DNA of 64,000 nucleotides from Amphimedon queenslandica. Taxonomy: Eukaryota > Porifera > Demospongiae > Haplosclerida > Niphatidae. Under the pieces are notes generated by a model that was not told the DNA's origin, did not search any database, and saw nothing but the letters and a program-made list of their open reading frames with translations. A program made the translations under genes and the position numbers. The stretch lies in the NCBI RefSeq assembly GCF_000090795.2, contig NW_003546422.1, forward strand, positions 59,688-123,687. The letters run 5' to 3'. Of this stretch, positions 31,230-42,373 are shown one piece after another (position 1 is the stretch's first letter; every line of letters starts with the position of its first letter).

Positions 31230-32418
31230 TGACTCCACCCGAAACAATTGGTAGTGCCATCCTCCCTTCAGTCCAAAGTATTAGAGCATGTTCATGGAGG
31301 ATCAGTTGGTGGGCATTTGGGTCAGTCTAAAACTCTTGAGAAATTGAAGTCCAGATTTTATTGGCCTGGTCACTACAATGATGTTATGATGTGGTGTTCA
31401 ACATGCTCTGTTTGTCTAACAAGAATATCTCCAGCACCGAAACCCAAAGCTCCTCTTACTTCAATTACTGTGGGTAACCCAATGCAATTGGTTGCAGTAG
31501 ACCTGGTGGGGCCCCTCCCATGGAGTGCAACAGGGAATTATTACATACTGGTTGCTGCAGATTATTTTACAAAATGGTGTGAGGCTTATCCTTTGCCTAT
31601 TATGGAAGCAGCTACTGTTGCTGAAGTGCTCATGAAGCAGTTGTTTTTCAGATTTTCACCACCTAAAGTGCTTCATTCAGGTCAAGGACGACAGTTTGAT
31701 GGCCTCTTAATTAAAGAAATTTGTCGTATCCTACAAATCAGGAAATCACGTACCTCGCCAACAATGCGATGGCCTGGTCGAGAGATTCAATCGGACACTA
31801 CTCAATATGCTAGCTATTTCAGCAAAGGACAACCCTCTCAACTGGGAATGCTATATCAGACCTGTTTGTTTTGCATACAATACCAGTATTCATGCTTCAA
31901 CTGGATTCATGCCATTTTATTTAATGTATGGCCGGGAAGCACGTCTCCCTATAGATATTACTTTTGGTGTTACTTCTCCCTCACCTAGTGATCTCTCTCC
32001 CCTAGCATACTCCTGTCAAATGCAATTGGTATTACATTATGCATACCAGAAGGCTCGGGACACATAAGAAGGCAGAAGATGTTTATGACTGCAAAGTACA
32101 TGGTCCCTCATACAAGGAAGGGGATAAATATTATTATACTCAACAGTGGTCCCTCCTTCTTCTCATCATAAGTTGTATCACCCATGGACCGGTCCATACC
32201 AAATTATCTCCAAACTATCTGATGTCAATTATAAAATAGCACCAATTGCTGACTTATCTAAAACTTCTGTTGTGCATTTTGATCAATTAAAACTCTGCCC
32301 CCCTGATGCATGCTTCTCATTTCCCCCTTCATTACACTCTCCTTTTTCTCAACCACCCTCGTCTTATTATGTTGGAGATAATGCCACTTCATTCGATCAC
32401 TCAGATGACATGGCTTAA
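31230..32418 (+). pseudogene. Integrase of gypsy element
   Basis: The HHCC zinc-binding domain (HVHGGSVGGHLGQSKTLEKL, YWPGHYNDV, CSTCSVC) precedes the catalytic core with VDLVGPLPWSATGNYY (first Asp). The second catalytic Asp is changed to Gly (HSGQGRQFDG, codon 31680-31682; the family has HSDQG). A frameshift near 31770 moves the core end to NWECYIRPVCFAYNTSIHAS and FYLMYGREARLPID (31807-32067). The C-terminal domain (FHKLYHPWTGPYQIISKLSD-like, 32146-32418) remains open. No chromodomain is seen. Confidence 0.87.
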
Positions 32419-32540
32419 GAGACTGTAGATAATACACCAGAAGAGGAAGCTGCCAGCCCTCCTCATCGTTATCCTGCCCGTCATCGTCGTTACCCTGATC
32501 ATGGTCCATATATATTTTACTAAATGCAGGACGCATTTCT

Positions 32541-32736
32541 CAAAAGGGGGAGTTGTGTAATAATGAAAGAATTTATGTACATTACGATTAACTATTATTA
32601 ATGTTATCTTATTATTATCATGATTAAGATTATTGATGTTGAATAATGATGTAGCCCTGTTTTCTCCATCTTTCTCCTTCATCCTTATCCATCCGTTATT
32701 GCTACTTTACAAATAAAGATTTGTGATCAATATTAC
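32541..32736 (+). repeat. Polypurine tract and 3' LTR of gypsy element
   Basis: AAAAGGGGGAG just before the LTR is the plus-strand primer. The LTR (32556-32736, 181 bp) matches the 5' LTR. It is followed by the duplicated target ATCTG at 32737-32741. Confidence 0.9.
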
Positions 32737-33645
32737 ATCTGTAGAAGCATTGTTGTACAGGCATAATGATTGACCTTCATTTATAACTTGATGAATCCAA
32801 TTTGTAAAGAAGTGACATCCCTCCCAAATTGATTGTAATACATAACAGTCTACATCAGTAACATTACCATGGGACAAAAATCCTTGTTCAGATATCTTAT
32901 GACAGGCCTCTAGAAATTGATGAGAATTCTTGACACTGGGAACATCTATTGCAGCAGGATTCTCAGACATGTAATGAAACAACTCTGTCAATACATGTTC
33001 CTGCTATTAAGCCATACTTATTTATAATGATGAAACTGAAAGTTCTTACCTGCATTATTTTGGCTGGTACAACATTCAGTTTAGTCCAGGGGTCATGAAG
33101 TATGAAAACTTCCTTCAATTATTGGAACCATTCGAGTCAACCAATTACTGACTATGTCACATTTACACTTGTACAACGAAACTATGGCATCCCATCCAAA
33201 CAATACGCCATCAAGGACAAAGCATTTGGTATCTCCACTTCCTGAAGAGAACAGAGCATTTATCATGTTCTTGACCTACAAAAAATGGTAAAGCTTGAAA
33301 GATATTTACAATGTGCTCTTACTTGATGTGTGGGACATATCATCCAGTGTATCAAATTTGGAGGATCAAAAGGGTTAACAAATGATGGATGGAGTTCATA
33401 AGGATCGGATTTATCTAACAATATATGATAATTACTGTTCCTAGTCAGAGGCTCATCTAGGGGGAGCCTGGCCCCCCTGAAATTTTTTCCACCATTTTGT
33501 TAATAATTATTCATATTTTATAATGGATTATCAATTATTAATTTGCACACTGCCTACACTATAATGACTAAGGCACACAGTTGAACCGTAAGCAACCGGA
33601 AACACCTGTTAGCAAGATTTATATGTCAGAAGGCTCAGTCTCACA

Positions 33646-33774
33646 TATCAATGGTGTTTGGCCTAGTTTTCTAAATTTCAGTTAGTTTGTAGTAATAATT
33701 AGAAGTTTACGGTACCTCGCTCCACCTATGGGTGGGTCTCTTACTTCCTATATAAGCCCTGACCAGGTGAGACC
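33646..33774 (+). repeat. Left inverted terminal repeat of DIRS element
   Basis: Runs from CATATCAATGGTGTTTGGCC to TATATAAGCCCTGAC. Its reverse complement is at 37806-37931 with few differences. TATATAAG near 33760 could serve as a TATA box for the element. Confidence 0.9.
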
Positions 33775-33835
33775 ACATCAGTCTTTTTTCTAAGTTCTGA
33801 GAAAGGAACTTCATACCATACCTTACAGTTACAAG

Positions 33836-34771
33836 ATGTCTAATTCAGAAGATTCTTCCAGCAGCCAGAGTGCTGCTGCTGATACAATCATCGCTCAGCT
33901 CGAGAAAATTGAAACTTCCCTTAAAAAGAAGATACAGAATATCTCCAAGAGGGTAAGACTCCTGGAAAAGCAGGTGCCCCAATTACTTCAGAGAAGGGTG
34001 ACAGAGTCGTCCTCATCTCATTGGGCAGACAGGAGCTCGCCAGGCTTAGAAAGCCCGACAGACATCTCCTAGCCAGTATTGGATGATGAAGAGGAACAGG
34101 GAGATCTGTCAGAGATGGAGAACCTCAATTAGACCCCTATCCAGCTCTCAGAGGAGAACAATCAGCTGGTAACCTCTTCTTTTAGGGAAGTACTATCTTC
34201 TGACAGCCGTAAGAGGCTTAGGAGTGCCTTCCCTTGTCCTAGCCTTCAGGATACTAGGTGCCCTAAGCTAGACTCAATTTTCAAAGGGGCATCCATCAAC
34301 AAAAAAACTTAGACGTTGAATGCCGAATTAGCACGCATTCAGGTGCTAATCCATGACCCAGCTGGTCCTTTGATTTGTCTCCTTCACTCATTTGACAAGG
34401 AAATTTCTAACAAGGAGGCAAAATTGGCTAACTCTATTGCCATTTGCCTGTTGGGGAAAGCCTCTGCTGGGATGTCGAAACTGAGGAGAAAGAAAATTCT
34501 AAAGTTGTATAACCCAGACATTGCGGACTTAGCAGAGGAGGATCTTTTTCAGTTAGGCGCTCCAAAACTTTTCGGTTCCGGGGTCGAGGTGAAAATAAAG
34601 GAGAGGGCAGAGTCCCTAAAACTCCTCGCCGCTTCTAGGCCTTTGGCTCAGTCCCAAGGCAAAAAGTTTTTTCACAGAGGCCATCCCACTGTCCCCCCAA
34701 GAGGTGGCGGCCAGTCCAGTCAAGGGAGACCCTGGCAGAAGAAGGAATTAAAGGCCCCAGCCAGGAAGTAG
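33836..34771 (+). pseudogene. gag-like ORF1 of DIRS element
   Basis: Starts MSNSEDSSSSQSAAADTIIA with a predicted coiled coil (LEKIETSLKKKIQNISKRVR). In-frame stops interrupt it near 34072, 34130 and 34311. The same frame continues with LSEENNQLVTSSF and then an open part (34316-34771) with LLHSFDKEISNKEAKLANSI and KKILKLYNPDIADLAEEDLF, ending in a basic Gln/Gly/Arg-rich tail (RGGGQSSQGRPWQKK). The order and location match DIRS gag-like proteins, which lack strong motifs. Confidence 0.7.
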
Positions 34772-34788
34772 TCTCCAAGAACTGATGT

Positions 34789-36775
34789 GTGAAGGAGACA
34801 GACTCTCAATTATGTATAGATGTATTTCAATCAAAAAATCTGTTGTTAAATACATTGGGTCAAAGGGGGGTAACTCCACTAGAATTGGACAAAACTCTAA
34901 CAGCAGGGAGACTTGCTCTTATTGAGAACAACTGGTCCAAAATATCTCAGGGCATATGGATCCTGAATACAATGAGGGGGTACAAAATAGAACTTTTAGG
35001 AAACCCCACAGAACAGGGAAAACCAAGAATATGCCAGTCCTCAACCTCAGATCAGACATTACTGAATGAGGAAATTCAGAAAATGGGCAATATTCAGAGC
35101 TTTCCACGAGGGAGAATCCCGAGGGGTATTACTCCAGTCTCTTTCTAGTCCCAAAAAAGATAGGAGCAAGAGACCAGTGATCAATCTGAAAGATCTCAAT
35201 GCTTATGTCCCACCCTACCATTTCAAGATGCAGGGTCTCCATACTCTGAGAGACATTCTAATGGAAGGGGACTGGATGACGAAAGTAGATCTAAAAGATG
35301 CATACTTCACGATCCCAATTCACCAGTCAGACAGACAATTCCTGCGCTTTTTCACAGGCAGCCAAGACTTCCAGTTCAACTGTCTGCCATTTGGCCTGTC
35401 CTGTGCTTTGTGGGTCGTTACTAAGACCCTGAAGCCAGTGCTAACTCTGCTCAGAGAGCTAGGAGCCAGGCTTGTGGTGTACATAGACGACATTCAAGTC
35501 CTAGCAGAGAAGCGCAAGACCACACTGAAGCTTTGATATACCTCCTGGAGAATCTGGGCTATATAGTACACCCAGAAAAATCAGTAAGACAACCAACCCA
35601 AGAGACAGAGTTCCTGGGAATGATGGTGGACTCAAAGACGAGAGCTACGCCTCCCAGGCCAGAAAATAAAGAAACTGAGACAAGAGGCAGCCATGATGAT
35701 CAGAGATCAACTGGCTCCTCCCACTGCTCGAGAAGTGTCATGCCTATTGGGAAAATTCAATTCAGTTGCCAAGGCAATTCCTCCAGCCCCGCTATTCTGC
35801 AGGGCATTAGAGAGAGACTTGACAGCAGCTCTGGATCAGAGCAACCAGTGTTACAACACTCCNNNNNNNNNNCATAGAGGAGCTGGAATTGTGGAACTAC
35901 CCAGCTAACGAGCTGGAATGTGAAGAGTCTGGTCCTAAGGCAACCAGACCTCCAGATAGAGTCGGATGCATCCCTCAGAGGGTGGGGAACATCATGCCAA
36001 GGGACACAGGCTGGGTGTCCTTGGTCCCAGCAGGAGCAACAACTGCACATAAACTGCCTAGAGCTGCTAGCAGCAACACTAGCAGTCAAAACCTTCCTAA
36101 AGGACCAAGAAAACAAGAGTGTCCTACTGCTCCTAGACAACCAGACAGCATTAGCTTATGTAAACAACTTAGGTGGTACAGTTTCCGCCCAGGCTACCAA
36201 ATTGGCAAGAGAGCTGTGGATGTGGTGCCTACAGAGGGACATACTTCTGACAACACAGCATCTACTGGGGATAAAGAATGTGATAGCACACAGAGAGTTG
36301 AGTGATGAAGGATCGCTCCCTATCCTGCTTCTACAGCTGGAGACCAGATCCCCAGGCAGAAGCAACAGATGCTTTTCTCCAAGATGGGGGACCAGTGAGG
36401 GATTATGCCAACCCCCCTTGGAACCTCATAGGGAGAGTACTAGCGAAGGTGGAGTCTCAAGGGGTGCAGCTAGTGATACTGATTGCTCCAATATGGCCGT
36501 CAGAGCCATTGTATCCCAGGCTACTAAGCCTGCTAGTCTCCAACCCACTGAGGATAGATCCTCAACAAGCGGCAATACATCTGGATCTAACTCCATCCCT
36601 AGCCGTGTGGCCTATCTTAGGCAACACTATAAAGATCAGAAACTTTTATCAGAGGCTTCAGACCTCCTCCTATTGTCATGGAGACAGAAGACCTCACAGT
36701 CTTACAACTCACTTAGCAAAAAGTGGATCAGCTGGTTCACTGAGAAGCAATGTGATCCAATTTCAGGACCTATAG
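34789..36775 (+). pseudogene. Reverse transcriptase-RNase H of DIRS element
   Basis: RT blocks at 35150-35536: [59 protein letters not shown] and the intact catalytic box YIDD (RLVVYIDDIQVLA). After a stop at 35534-35536 the thumb continues in other frames (FLGMMVDS; LLGKFNSVAKAIPPAPLF). RNase H (35940-36300) shows LQIESDASLRGWG, CLELLAATLAVKTFLKD and LLLLDNQTALAYVNNLGG. A one-base shift near 36300 leads to CFYSWRPDPQAEATDAF and NPPWNLIGRVLAKV, the usual DIRS C-terminus. No methyltransferase domain is evident. The N run at 35863-35872 interrupts the linker. Confidence 0.88.
35863..35872. other. Assembly gap (10 N)
   Basis: Ten undetermined bases between the RT thumb and RNase H of the DIRS element. 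The true length is unknown. Confidence 1.
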
Positions 36776-37628
36776 AAGATGTGGTCAGTTTCTTAGCACA
36801 TCTCTACAAGGATGGGTATCAGTACAGATCCTTGAATGCCTACAGATCAGCCATTGCATCCATGCACACCCCCATTGTGGGGGTCTCTGTTGGTCATCAT
36901 CAATTGGTCAGCAGACTACTAAAAAGGGGCGTTTCAATCACACCCCCACCAAGGTACCAAGGTACATGGGATGTGAGTGTGGTGCTACACCGAATTGGCA
37001 GGCTTCAGCCTGATCAGAACTTATCCTTGAAAGAGTTATCCTTACGTACAGTCATGTTACTGGCGTTAACACGCCCATCTCGTTCAACTGACATTTTAAA
37101 GCTCAATCTGAAAGGATACAGAAATACTCCAGAGGGCGCTGTGTTTACACCAACAGCCCTGGCTAAATAATCAAGACCTGGTAGAAATGTAAAAGATTTT
37201 TTCTTCCTAAGGTTCATCAATAATGATTGACTGTGTCCGGTGAAGTCGCTGACACTCTATATTGAGAGGACAAGGGAATTAAGGGAGAACAACAATCAAT
37301 TGTTCATCTCGTTCATCAAACCACATCACCCAGTCACATCATCTACCATTGCTAAGTGCTGAAGCTAGTCATGGAATCAGCTGGAATAGACACCAGTGTA
37401 TTCAAAGCTCACTCTGTTAGGAGTGCTAGTACATCAGCAGCTGGTATGCAAGGAGTCACAACTGAGAATATCCTAAATGCAGTGGACTGGAACACAGGAT
37501 CCTCTTTTCAACGATTCTTTATAAGCATGTACGAGACACAGCCTTTGCAAAATCAGTCCTTAAAACTACAAACAACACTATTGATATGTGAGACTGAGCC
37601 TTCTGAAATACAATTACAGAATGGCTAA
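36560..37628 (+). pseudogene. Tyrosine recombinase of DIRS element
   Basis: The frame overlaps the RNase H ORF end, as in other DIRS elements. SAM-like N-terminal part: LRQHYKDQKLLSEASDLLLL, SYNSLSKKWISWF and SLNAYRSAIASMHTP. The catalytic part has ALTRPSRSTDILKLNLKG (first Arg); a stop at 37168-37170 and further damage follow. The block HSVRSASTSAAG (37400-37440, His-x-x-Arg) and WNTGSSFQRFFISMYE then appear. The position of the nucleophile Tyr (usual FY) reads FF, so the catalytic Tyr seems lost unless the later Tyr serves. Function, if intact, is strand exchange for integration of circular DNA. Confidence 0.85.
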
Positions 37629-37690
37629 GGCTGCGAAGCGGCTGAATGCTATTCTGGATTATATGAGGAAGGTGAAGTTGAGCATATCAA
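37581..37690. repeat. Internal complementary region of DIRS element
   Basis: Two adjacent blocks: 37581-37606 (ATGTGAGACTGAGCCTTCTG) complements the left outer end, and 37628-37690 (GCTGAATGCTATTCTGGATT) complements the right outer end. It bridges the element ends during circularisation in the DIRS model. Confidence 0.88.
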
Positions 37691-37805
37691 TGGTCTCCCG
37701 CCCATCTCACCTAATAATATAAAGCATTGATATGCGAGACTTCACACTGTTTGAGTGGTTTGATACTAAGATTAATTTTAAAATGTCGTTATCAAAAGGC
37801 CAATG

Positions 37806-37985
37806 TTGTCAGGGCTGATATAGGAAGTAAGAGCCCCACCCATAGGTGGAGTGAGGTACCGTAAACTTCTAATTATTACTACAAACTAACTGAAATTTAG
37901 AAAACTAGGCCAAACACCATTGATATGCTCGACTTCACCTTCCTCATATAATCCAGAATAGCATTCAGCCGCTTTGCAGCCTTTA
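37806..37985 (-). repeat. Right inverted terminal repeat and outer end of DIRS element
   Basis: Starts GTCAGGGCTGATATAGGAAG and mirrors 33646-33774. The outer part to about 37985 pairs with the internal complementary region. Confidence 0.88.
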
Positions 37986-38370
37986 ATAATTGCAGCACAA
38001 CTACGCCCACGCACACAATTTTTATTTTAACTCTTTTTTGGAAATTGATGTAACTCATTAATGAAATAAGCTATCTTTATGAAAATTTGTATACATCGAG
38101 CGGTCAAAGTGCACTATCTGCTGATATAAGGCAAACCACATGGTCATTATATAAAGGAATATATTCAATGGTTAGTAAAAAATATACATTACAAACATCT
38201 GTGGTACAAATTTGTATCTAAAAGCCAGTTACAGAGCCATTGGTATTGTTAAATAGAGCATACTTTAAGCTTTAAGAAAATGCCATAATGTTTTTTGTCC
38301 CATATTAAATAAATGAAATATAAGTGATGTAAAATATGCATTAGTAATAAATATTCTGCACTCATAGACA
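37986..38370. other. Spacer between DIRS element and copy B, no gene recognised
   Basis: AT-rich. It presumably includes the 5' flank of the copy B gene; no inverted repeat partner was found downstream of 45830. Confidence 0.4.
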
Positions 38371-39911
38371 ATGGCTCAGAAACTTAAGAAGAAATGCTAT
38401 TTGTGTGGAAAGACTGGTGTCTCAAATATCATGGTTTATTCTAACTGGGACAAAAAGACAAAAGATTTCGTGGAAAAGCATCTTGAAGAGACTCCACCAC
38501 CAAATGCAACAATATGTAAGTAAGAGCTGCTGGAGTCCCAGCATCAGCCCAGTGTTGCTTCATACATTCCTAAATGGAAGAGGTTACCAACAATTTCTTC
38601 ATGTATGTACCTTAACTGTACCAAGATGAATAACAACTGTAAAATCAGTAAGCCTCTTTTTGCACCAAATGGTGAGATTCGACAGCTATCAGGAATTGAT
38701 ACTGCTTCTACTGACCCAGTATTACTCTGTCAAGTACATTATTACAAGAGATATAGGGCATTTCATCCTCCTGTTAAATGTAAATCTTGTGGCGGCTCTC
38801 CTAAACCGGGAAGTACATTTACACATTACAGTCCAGACGCAAAACTAGTGTTATCTTACCTATGTAGCATTGACCCTTTTGTTGAAATCAAATCAAACGA
38901 TCACTTATGCATATCCTGTTATAAGGTACATTTATCAATCATATCTTCCGTCAGTAATTATTCAACGCTCTCTAATGAAATAATCTCATGGTCATCTATA
39001 ATAACAGACAGCAACACAGACAAACTCACCAAAACCATCCTGTTAGCTGTAGTGTGTTGCCCAACAATTAATTGACAAAAAAGCTCTTGTATTAACTACT
39101 GCTTTTTTCTTCTTTTTGCAAGAGTATACAAGTGAGATACCAATTGACAACATAGCATCAGTGGAACTAGATATAGATACAGGAAACAGCACAGTAAAGT
39201 TCACATCACATTGGCTATTGCACCAATCAATCTCTTATTTACATAAATTCATGCAATGTAAATGTGTACATAAGCGTCATGGAACTATCTTATATAATAA
39301 GGGTGGTGACCTGTTAACTAGTTTGTCCTGGGCATTGGGTTCAGCTAATAATAAGCTACTAGTATTTCCTCCAATAAAGGTTCATGCAACATCAATCCCA
39401 GTACAATTATAACACAAAGTGCAAAATTGCTAAACAACTTACTACATGAAGAAGGGAAGCGACTATTATCACTGAACATCGATCACTTAGAATTTTCTGT
39501 CTTTCATTTTTTAGATGATACAAATCAGGTGCTTCTCCACTTCATACAGACAACTACTGAGTCTACATGTAACAAAAGTAGAGTTTATTTAAATGATCAC
39601 ATCAAAAGATTCACCATTTCTTCATTTTGTGTGTTATCACCACCAATTCAAAAAATCTAACACCATGACATAATATATTGGCAGATGCGGTAGAGGTTAA
39701 TGGTGGCTCCCGAGAGTTACTTAAAATATTAAATGGATTAGGTTGTGTCGCATCACCCAATACCGTATAGTGGGATATTTTCGTGGGGTCAAATTTTCGT
39801 GATTTGGGGTGGTTGAGATTTTCGTGGGTTAAATTTTCGTGATAACTGCATAATTATGCTGTATTAATTTAATTAATTATTCATAGTTGGTTATTAATAA
39901 AAATTGTCAAA

Positions 39912-40910
39912 ATGGCGTCGTGGAGCATTGATAGTTGTGTCCGAGGTTTTCATGTTTACCAGGACATTTGGACACCTGTCCTACATGAGGAACTAGATTG
40001 TGAAGAAGAAAGAGGAAATATTGAAGACCCGTATGCTGTGGCTGTCAAGAGAAATGGTCATGTAGTTGGGCACATTCCAAGAAAAATCAGTGCCATTTGT
40101 TCTACCTTTATCTGGCGAGGAGGTTGTATCATTTGTACAGTGACAGGCAGCAGGAGATATTCCAGGGACTTAGTACAAGGAGGATTGGAGATTCCCTGCG
40201 TTACATGTAACCTTTATCATGGACAGTGAAATTGAAGTTAAAAAAGTAAAAAAAATATTGCCATCTGGCAAACTAGGCAAAGCCGGTGTAAATGAGTCAC
40301 ATGATTGTAAGAGTAATGAGGATTATATTGATGCAGACACGGTCCAAACTGAGGTAGATGACAGTGGTAATAAAAATACTGTATGGCTTGAATATGATGC
40401 AATTCGTTTGGTACTTGACGACCGTTCTACTATTTTAAGTGGTGGCTACTTGAATGATAAACATATATTTTGGCCAAAACCTATTACGGAGAAGATTTCC
40501 TGAGATAAATGGCTTGAAGTCAACATTGGAAATAACCAAACCTAGTGACAAATTTGAAATGACTGATAGTCTAATAATACAGGTGATTCACTGCAAAGAT
40601 AATCATTGGATTACAACATCAAATATTGGATGTCAAGAAAGTGAAATCACTGTTTACGACTCCTTATACAAAGCTATCGATCAGCACACATATGAAATGC
40701 TTTCTCGTTTGTTTTCAAAGAAAACATTTACTATCAAGCAGCCACAGAAACAAACAAATGGATATGACTGGATTATTTGCATTGGCATTTGCAACTACAT
40801 TAGCATATGAAAAGAAGCGACTTTCATCAACAAACTATGAACAAAAACAAATGCGGCCTCACATTTGTGCTTGTTTTGAAAATAAACAATTAATTCCATT
40901 TCAATAATAA
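39912..40910 (+). pseudogene. HIRAN domain plus Ulp1-like (C48) protease, accessory gene of the Tigger-type element
   Basis: Residues 1-100 form a HIRAN domain (RGFHVYQDIWTPVLHEELDC, NIEDPYAVAVKRNGHVVGHI, PRKISAICSTF, VTGSRRYSRDL). HIRAN binds DNA 3' ends in HLTF-type remodellers. After a one-base shift near 40199 comes a charged linker (FIMDSEIEVKKVKKI) and a Ulp1-like domain: SGGYLNDKHI, IQVIHCKDNHWITTSNIG with the catalytic His (codon 40604-40606), EITVYDSLYKAIDQHTYEML with the Asp (40658-40660), and QPQKQTNGYD. At about 40768 an apparent two-base deletion removes the catalytic Cys codon, and the next frame goes on GLFALAFATTLAYEKKRL to a stop at 40907. The 2-bp deletion is inferred from the family pattern Q-x5-DCGLFA. 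The gene lies within the inverted ends and faces the transposase. Confidence 0.8.
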
Positions 40911-41049
40911 CACAATTAATGATACACAATTGACAATTTAATGTAAGTTTAAGTAATATATTGTTAGTAATTTTATTAGTTTAGTTATTGTTGAGTTATT
41001 TTGTCTAAAATAGCAGCTGCCATTGACAATAATATCTGGGTTTTTGGTA

Positions 41050-42373
41050 AAATGCTCATTTGAATTAACCATTGACTGTTTAGTGGCTTGACAATGCTTA
41101 GTCTCATATCTACTGGAGTTAAATCATCTTCATTTTGTAGTTGTGTTCCAACCTGCATAGCATACCATGACTAGAAGCAGTTCCTAAGAAGGTCTTTGGC
41201 AGACTTATTGACACTCAAGTCCATTGGTTGAAGTCTATCAGTATTTTTAGCTGGAACCAATACATACCTGATGCTATTAGCCTCAAGCTTGCTAAAAACT
41301 CCTTCTGTAACTTGTCCTGAAAAATGGTCAAAAATAGCAACAGCTGGAAAGGTTGACGGAAGGTTTAACTCCTGTCTTTTATTCTGAACATAAGGTATAA
41401 TAATTTTGTCCAAATAATAATCCATTGTACCCTCATTAGACCAATGTGTAGGAGTTGTTGTGTTGTGCCAATTTTAAGGAAAGCTTACATTTTTTGGCAG
41501 ACTTTTAACAGTAGACCCAGGATAGATGAGCTGTGGTGGTAGAAATGTTCCATCTGCAGTCCCAGCAAATACTGCTGTCATTTGCCTTTTGTCTATGAGT
41601 CCAGCTATTTCCACCCTCCGTGAGCCTTTCTGCTCCATTGTCCACTCTGAGACTGGCACAAAGTGGATGCCAGTCTGGTCCCAATTGAAGACCAGAGATA
41701 ATGGGATATCTTCCAAAATAACAAATGCAGCTACGTCGTTCAGAAAGATTTCTCAAGACCTGTCAAAATGTTCAACAGGCACTGACGACTTTGTGGTGGC
41801 CTTCCTCTTAACAAAATTCATCCTTTTCAAGAGACTTTTTGCCCAATCTCTGCTTAGCTCTAGAGGACTTCCATTGCATGCCAGTAAGTTAGCATCATGT
41901 GACTGAACTATACCGATGCCAGCTGCTACAACAATAGAGGTATTTACTACGCTTCCATTGGCTCGTAGGGCAGTAATGTAGGTCCTTATATCCTTATCCC
42001 AATCTTCACCAATCAGTAACGGCTTTCTTCTTTTTTTCTGCGGTATCAATAGGTCATCATCATCACCTTTGCAGTCCATTTTTCTTTTTCGATTCAATTC
42101 TTTAATGTACATATCCTTCCAGTCTCTCACAGTATTTGCCCAGTTCTTAGGTGCATTAGGAACAGATCCTTCAAACTTGCGCACAGCAGCCTTGATGCCG
42201 TTTTCAACAGCATACTTGGCGATCTCAGTCTTCCTTTCAATGGAAAGCTTATTATAAGAGCCTCTGGCTTTAGTCTGGTGAGCTTTCTCTACCTCTCTCT
42301 CAACAGCTTTAATTGTTTTTAAAGGTAAGCCAATGGAAGCTTTTTTTGGAAGCAGCTTGAAGTATTTCTCCAT
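41050..42373 (-). pseudogene. Pogo/Tigger-like transposase (DDE), with stops
   Basis: Starts MEKYFKLLPKKASIGLP. An N-terminal DNA-binding region has AHQTKARGSYNKLSIERKTE (helix-turn-helix) and a CENP-B-like second half (VVAAGIGIVQSHDANLL, LSRDWAKSLLKRMNFVKRKA). After a frame break near 41750 the DDE domain follows: PLSLVFNWDQTGIHFVPVSE (first Asp), KRQMTAVFAGTADGTFLPPQ, AIFDHFSGQVTEGVFSKL (second Asp) and LVPAKNTDRLQPMDLSVNKS (the LQPMD box of the third acidic residue). Stops near 41473 and 41170 divide the frame. Length and order fit Tigger-type transposases, which cut and paste at TA. Confidence 0.85.

Larger units (their letters stand above)
27638..32736 (+). mobile_element. Ty3/gypsy LTR retrotransposon, complete structure, defective genes
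   Basis: LTRs at 27638-27808 and 32556-32736 start TGTAATAATG and end AATATTAC(A). The target duplication ATCTG lies at 27633-27637 and 32737-32741, and its removal restores the P-like transposase frame. Order gag, protease, RT, RNase H, integrase is the gypsy order. Frames are broken in gag (about 28290), before the protease, at the RT/RNase H junction (stop at 30223-30225) and in the integrase. Key residues are lost in RT and integrase, so this copy cannot move by itself. Confidence 0.92.
27172..33435 (-). pseudogene. Gene 1 (P-like transposase) 3' part, copy 2, split by gypsy insertion
   Basis: From 33435 downward: SFVNPFDPPNLIHWMICPTH then a splice donor (GTAAGAGCAC), matching the intron position of copy 1 after CPTHQ. 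Then 32991-32737: HYMSENPAAIDVPSVKNSHQ, EACHKISEQGFLSHGNVTDV and FFTNWIHQVINEG. The frame continues beyond the gypsy element at 27632 with SNFNHTNATQKKFLAWQ and, after an intron, AFDLLRIDIYRFNAFYNNF and ILSQYKYCAGGKLNSSNF. All blocks align with copy 1 (FLAWQ, AFDLLRVDVYGF, FSQYKYNAGGKL). It supplies the unbroken reading of the segment that is frameshifted in copy 1. Confidence 0.75.
25750..33440. mobile_element. P-like DNA transposon, copy 2 (diverged, truncated, split by a gypsy element)
   Basis: Gene 2 on the plus strand (25758-27220) and the 3' part of gene 1 on the minus strand (33435-32737, then 27632-27172) keep the convergent layout of copy 1, in reversed orientation. The LTR retrotransposon at 27638-32736 lies inside gene 1. 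The gene 1 upstream exons and both inverted repeats are missing or unrecognisable; a DIRS element begins at 33626, near where gene 1 breaks off. Protein divergence from copy 1 is large, so the copies are old relatives rather than a recent burst. Confidence 0.7.
33626..37985 (+). mobile_element. DIRS-type tyrosine-recombinase retrotransposon
   Basis: Inverted terminal repeats lie at about 33646-33774 and 37806-37931 (shared GTTTGGCCTAGTTTTCTAAA; CTTACTTCCTATAT). An internal complementary region at 37581-37690 pairs with the outermost bases of both ends: 37581-37606 with 33626-33651, and 37628-37690 with 37921-37983. This end structure, plus gag, RT-RNase H and a tyrosine recombinase in that order, defines DIRS elements, which integrate via a circular intermediate without target duplications. 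None is seen. The coding regions have stops and shifts; a 10-base run of N lies at 35863-35872. Confidence 0.92.
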
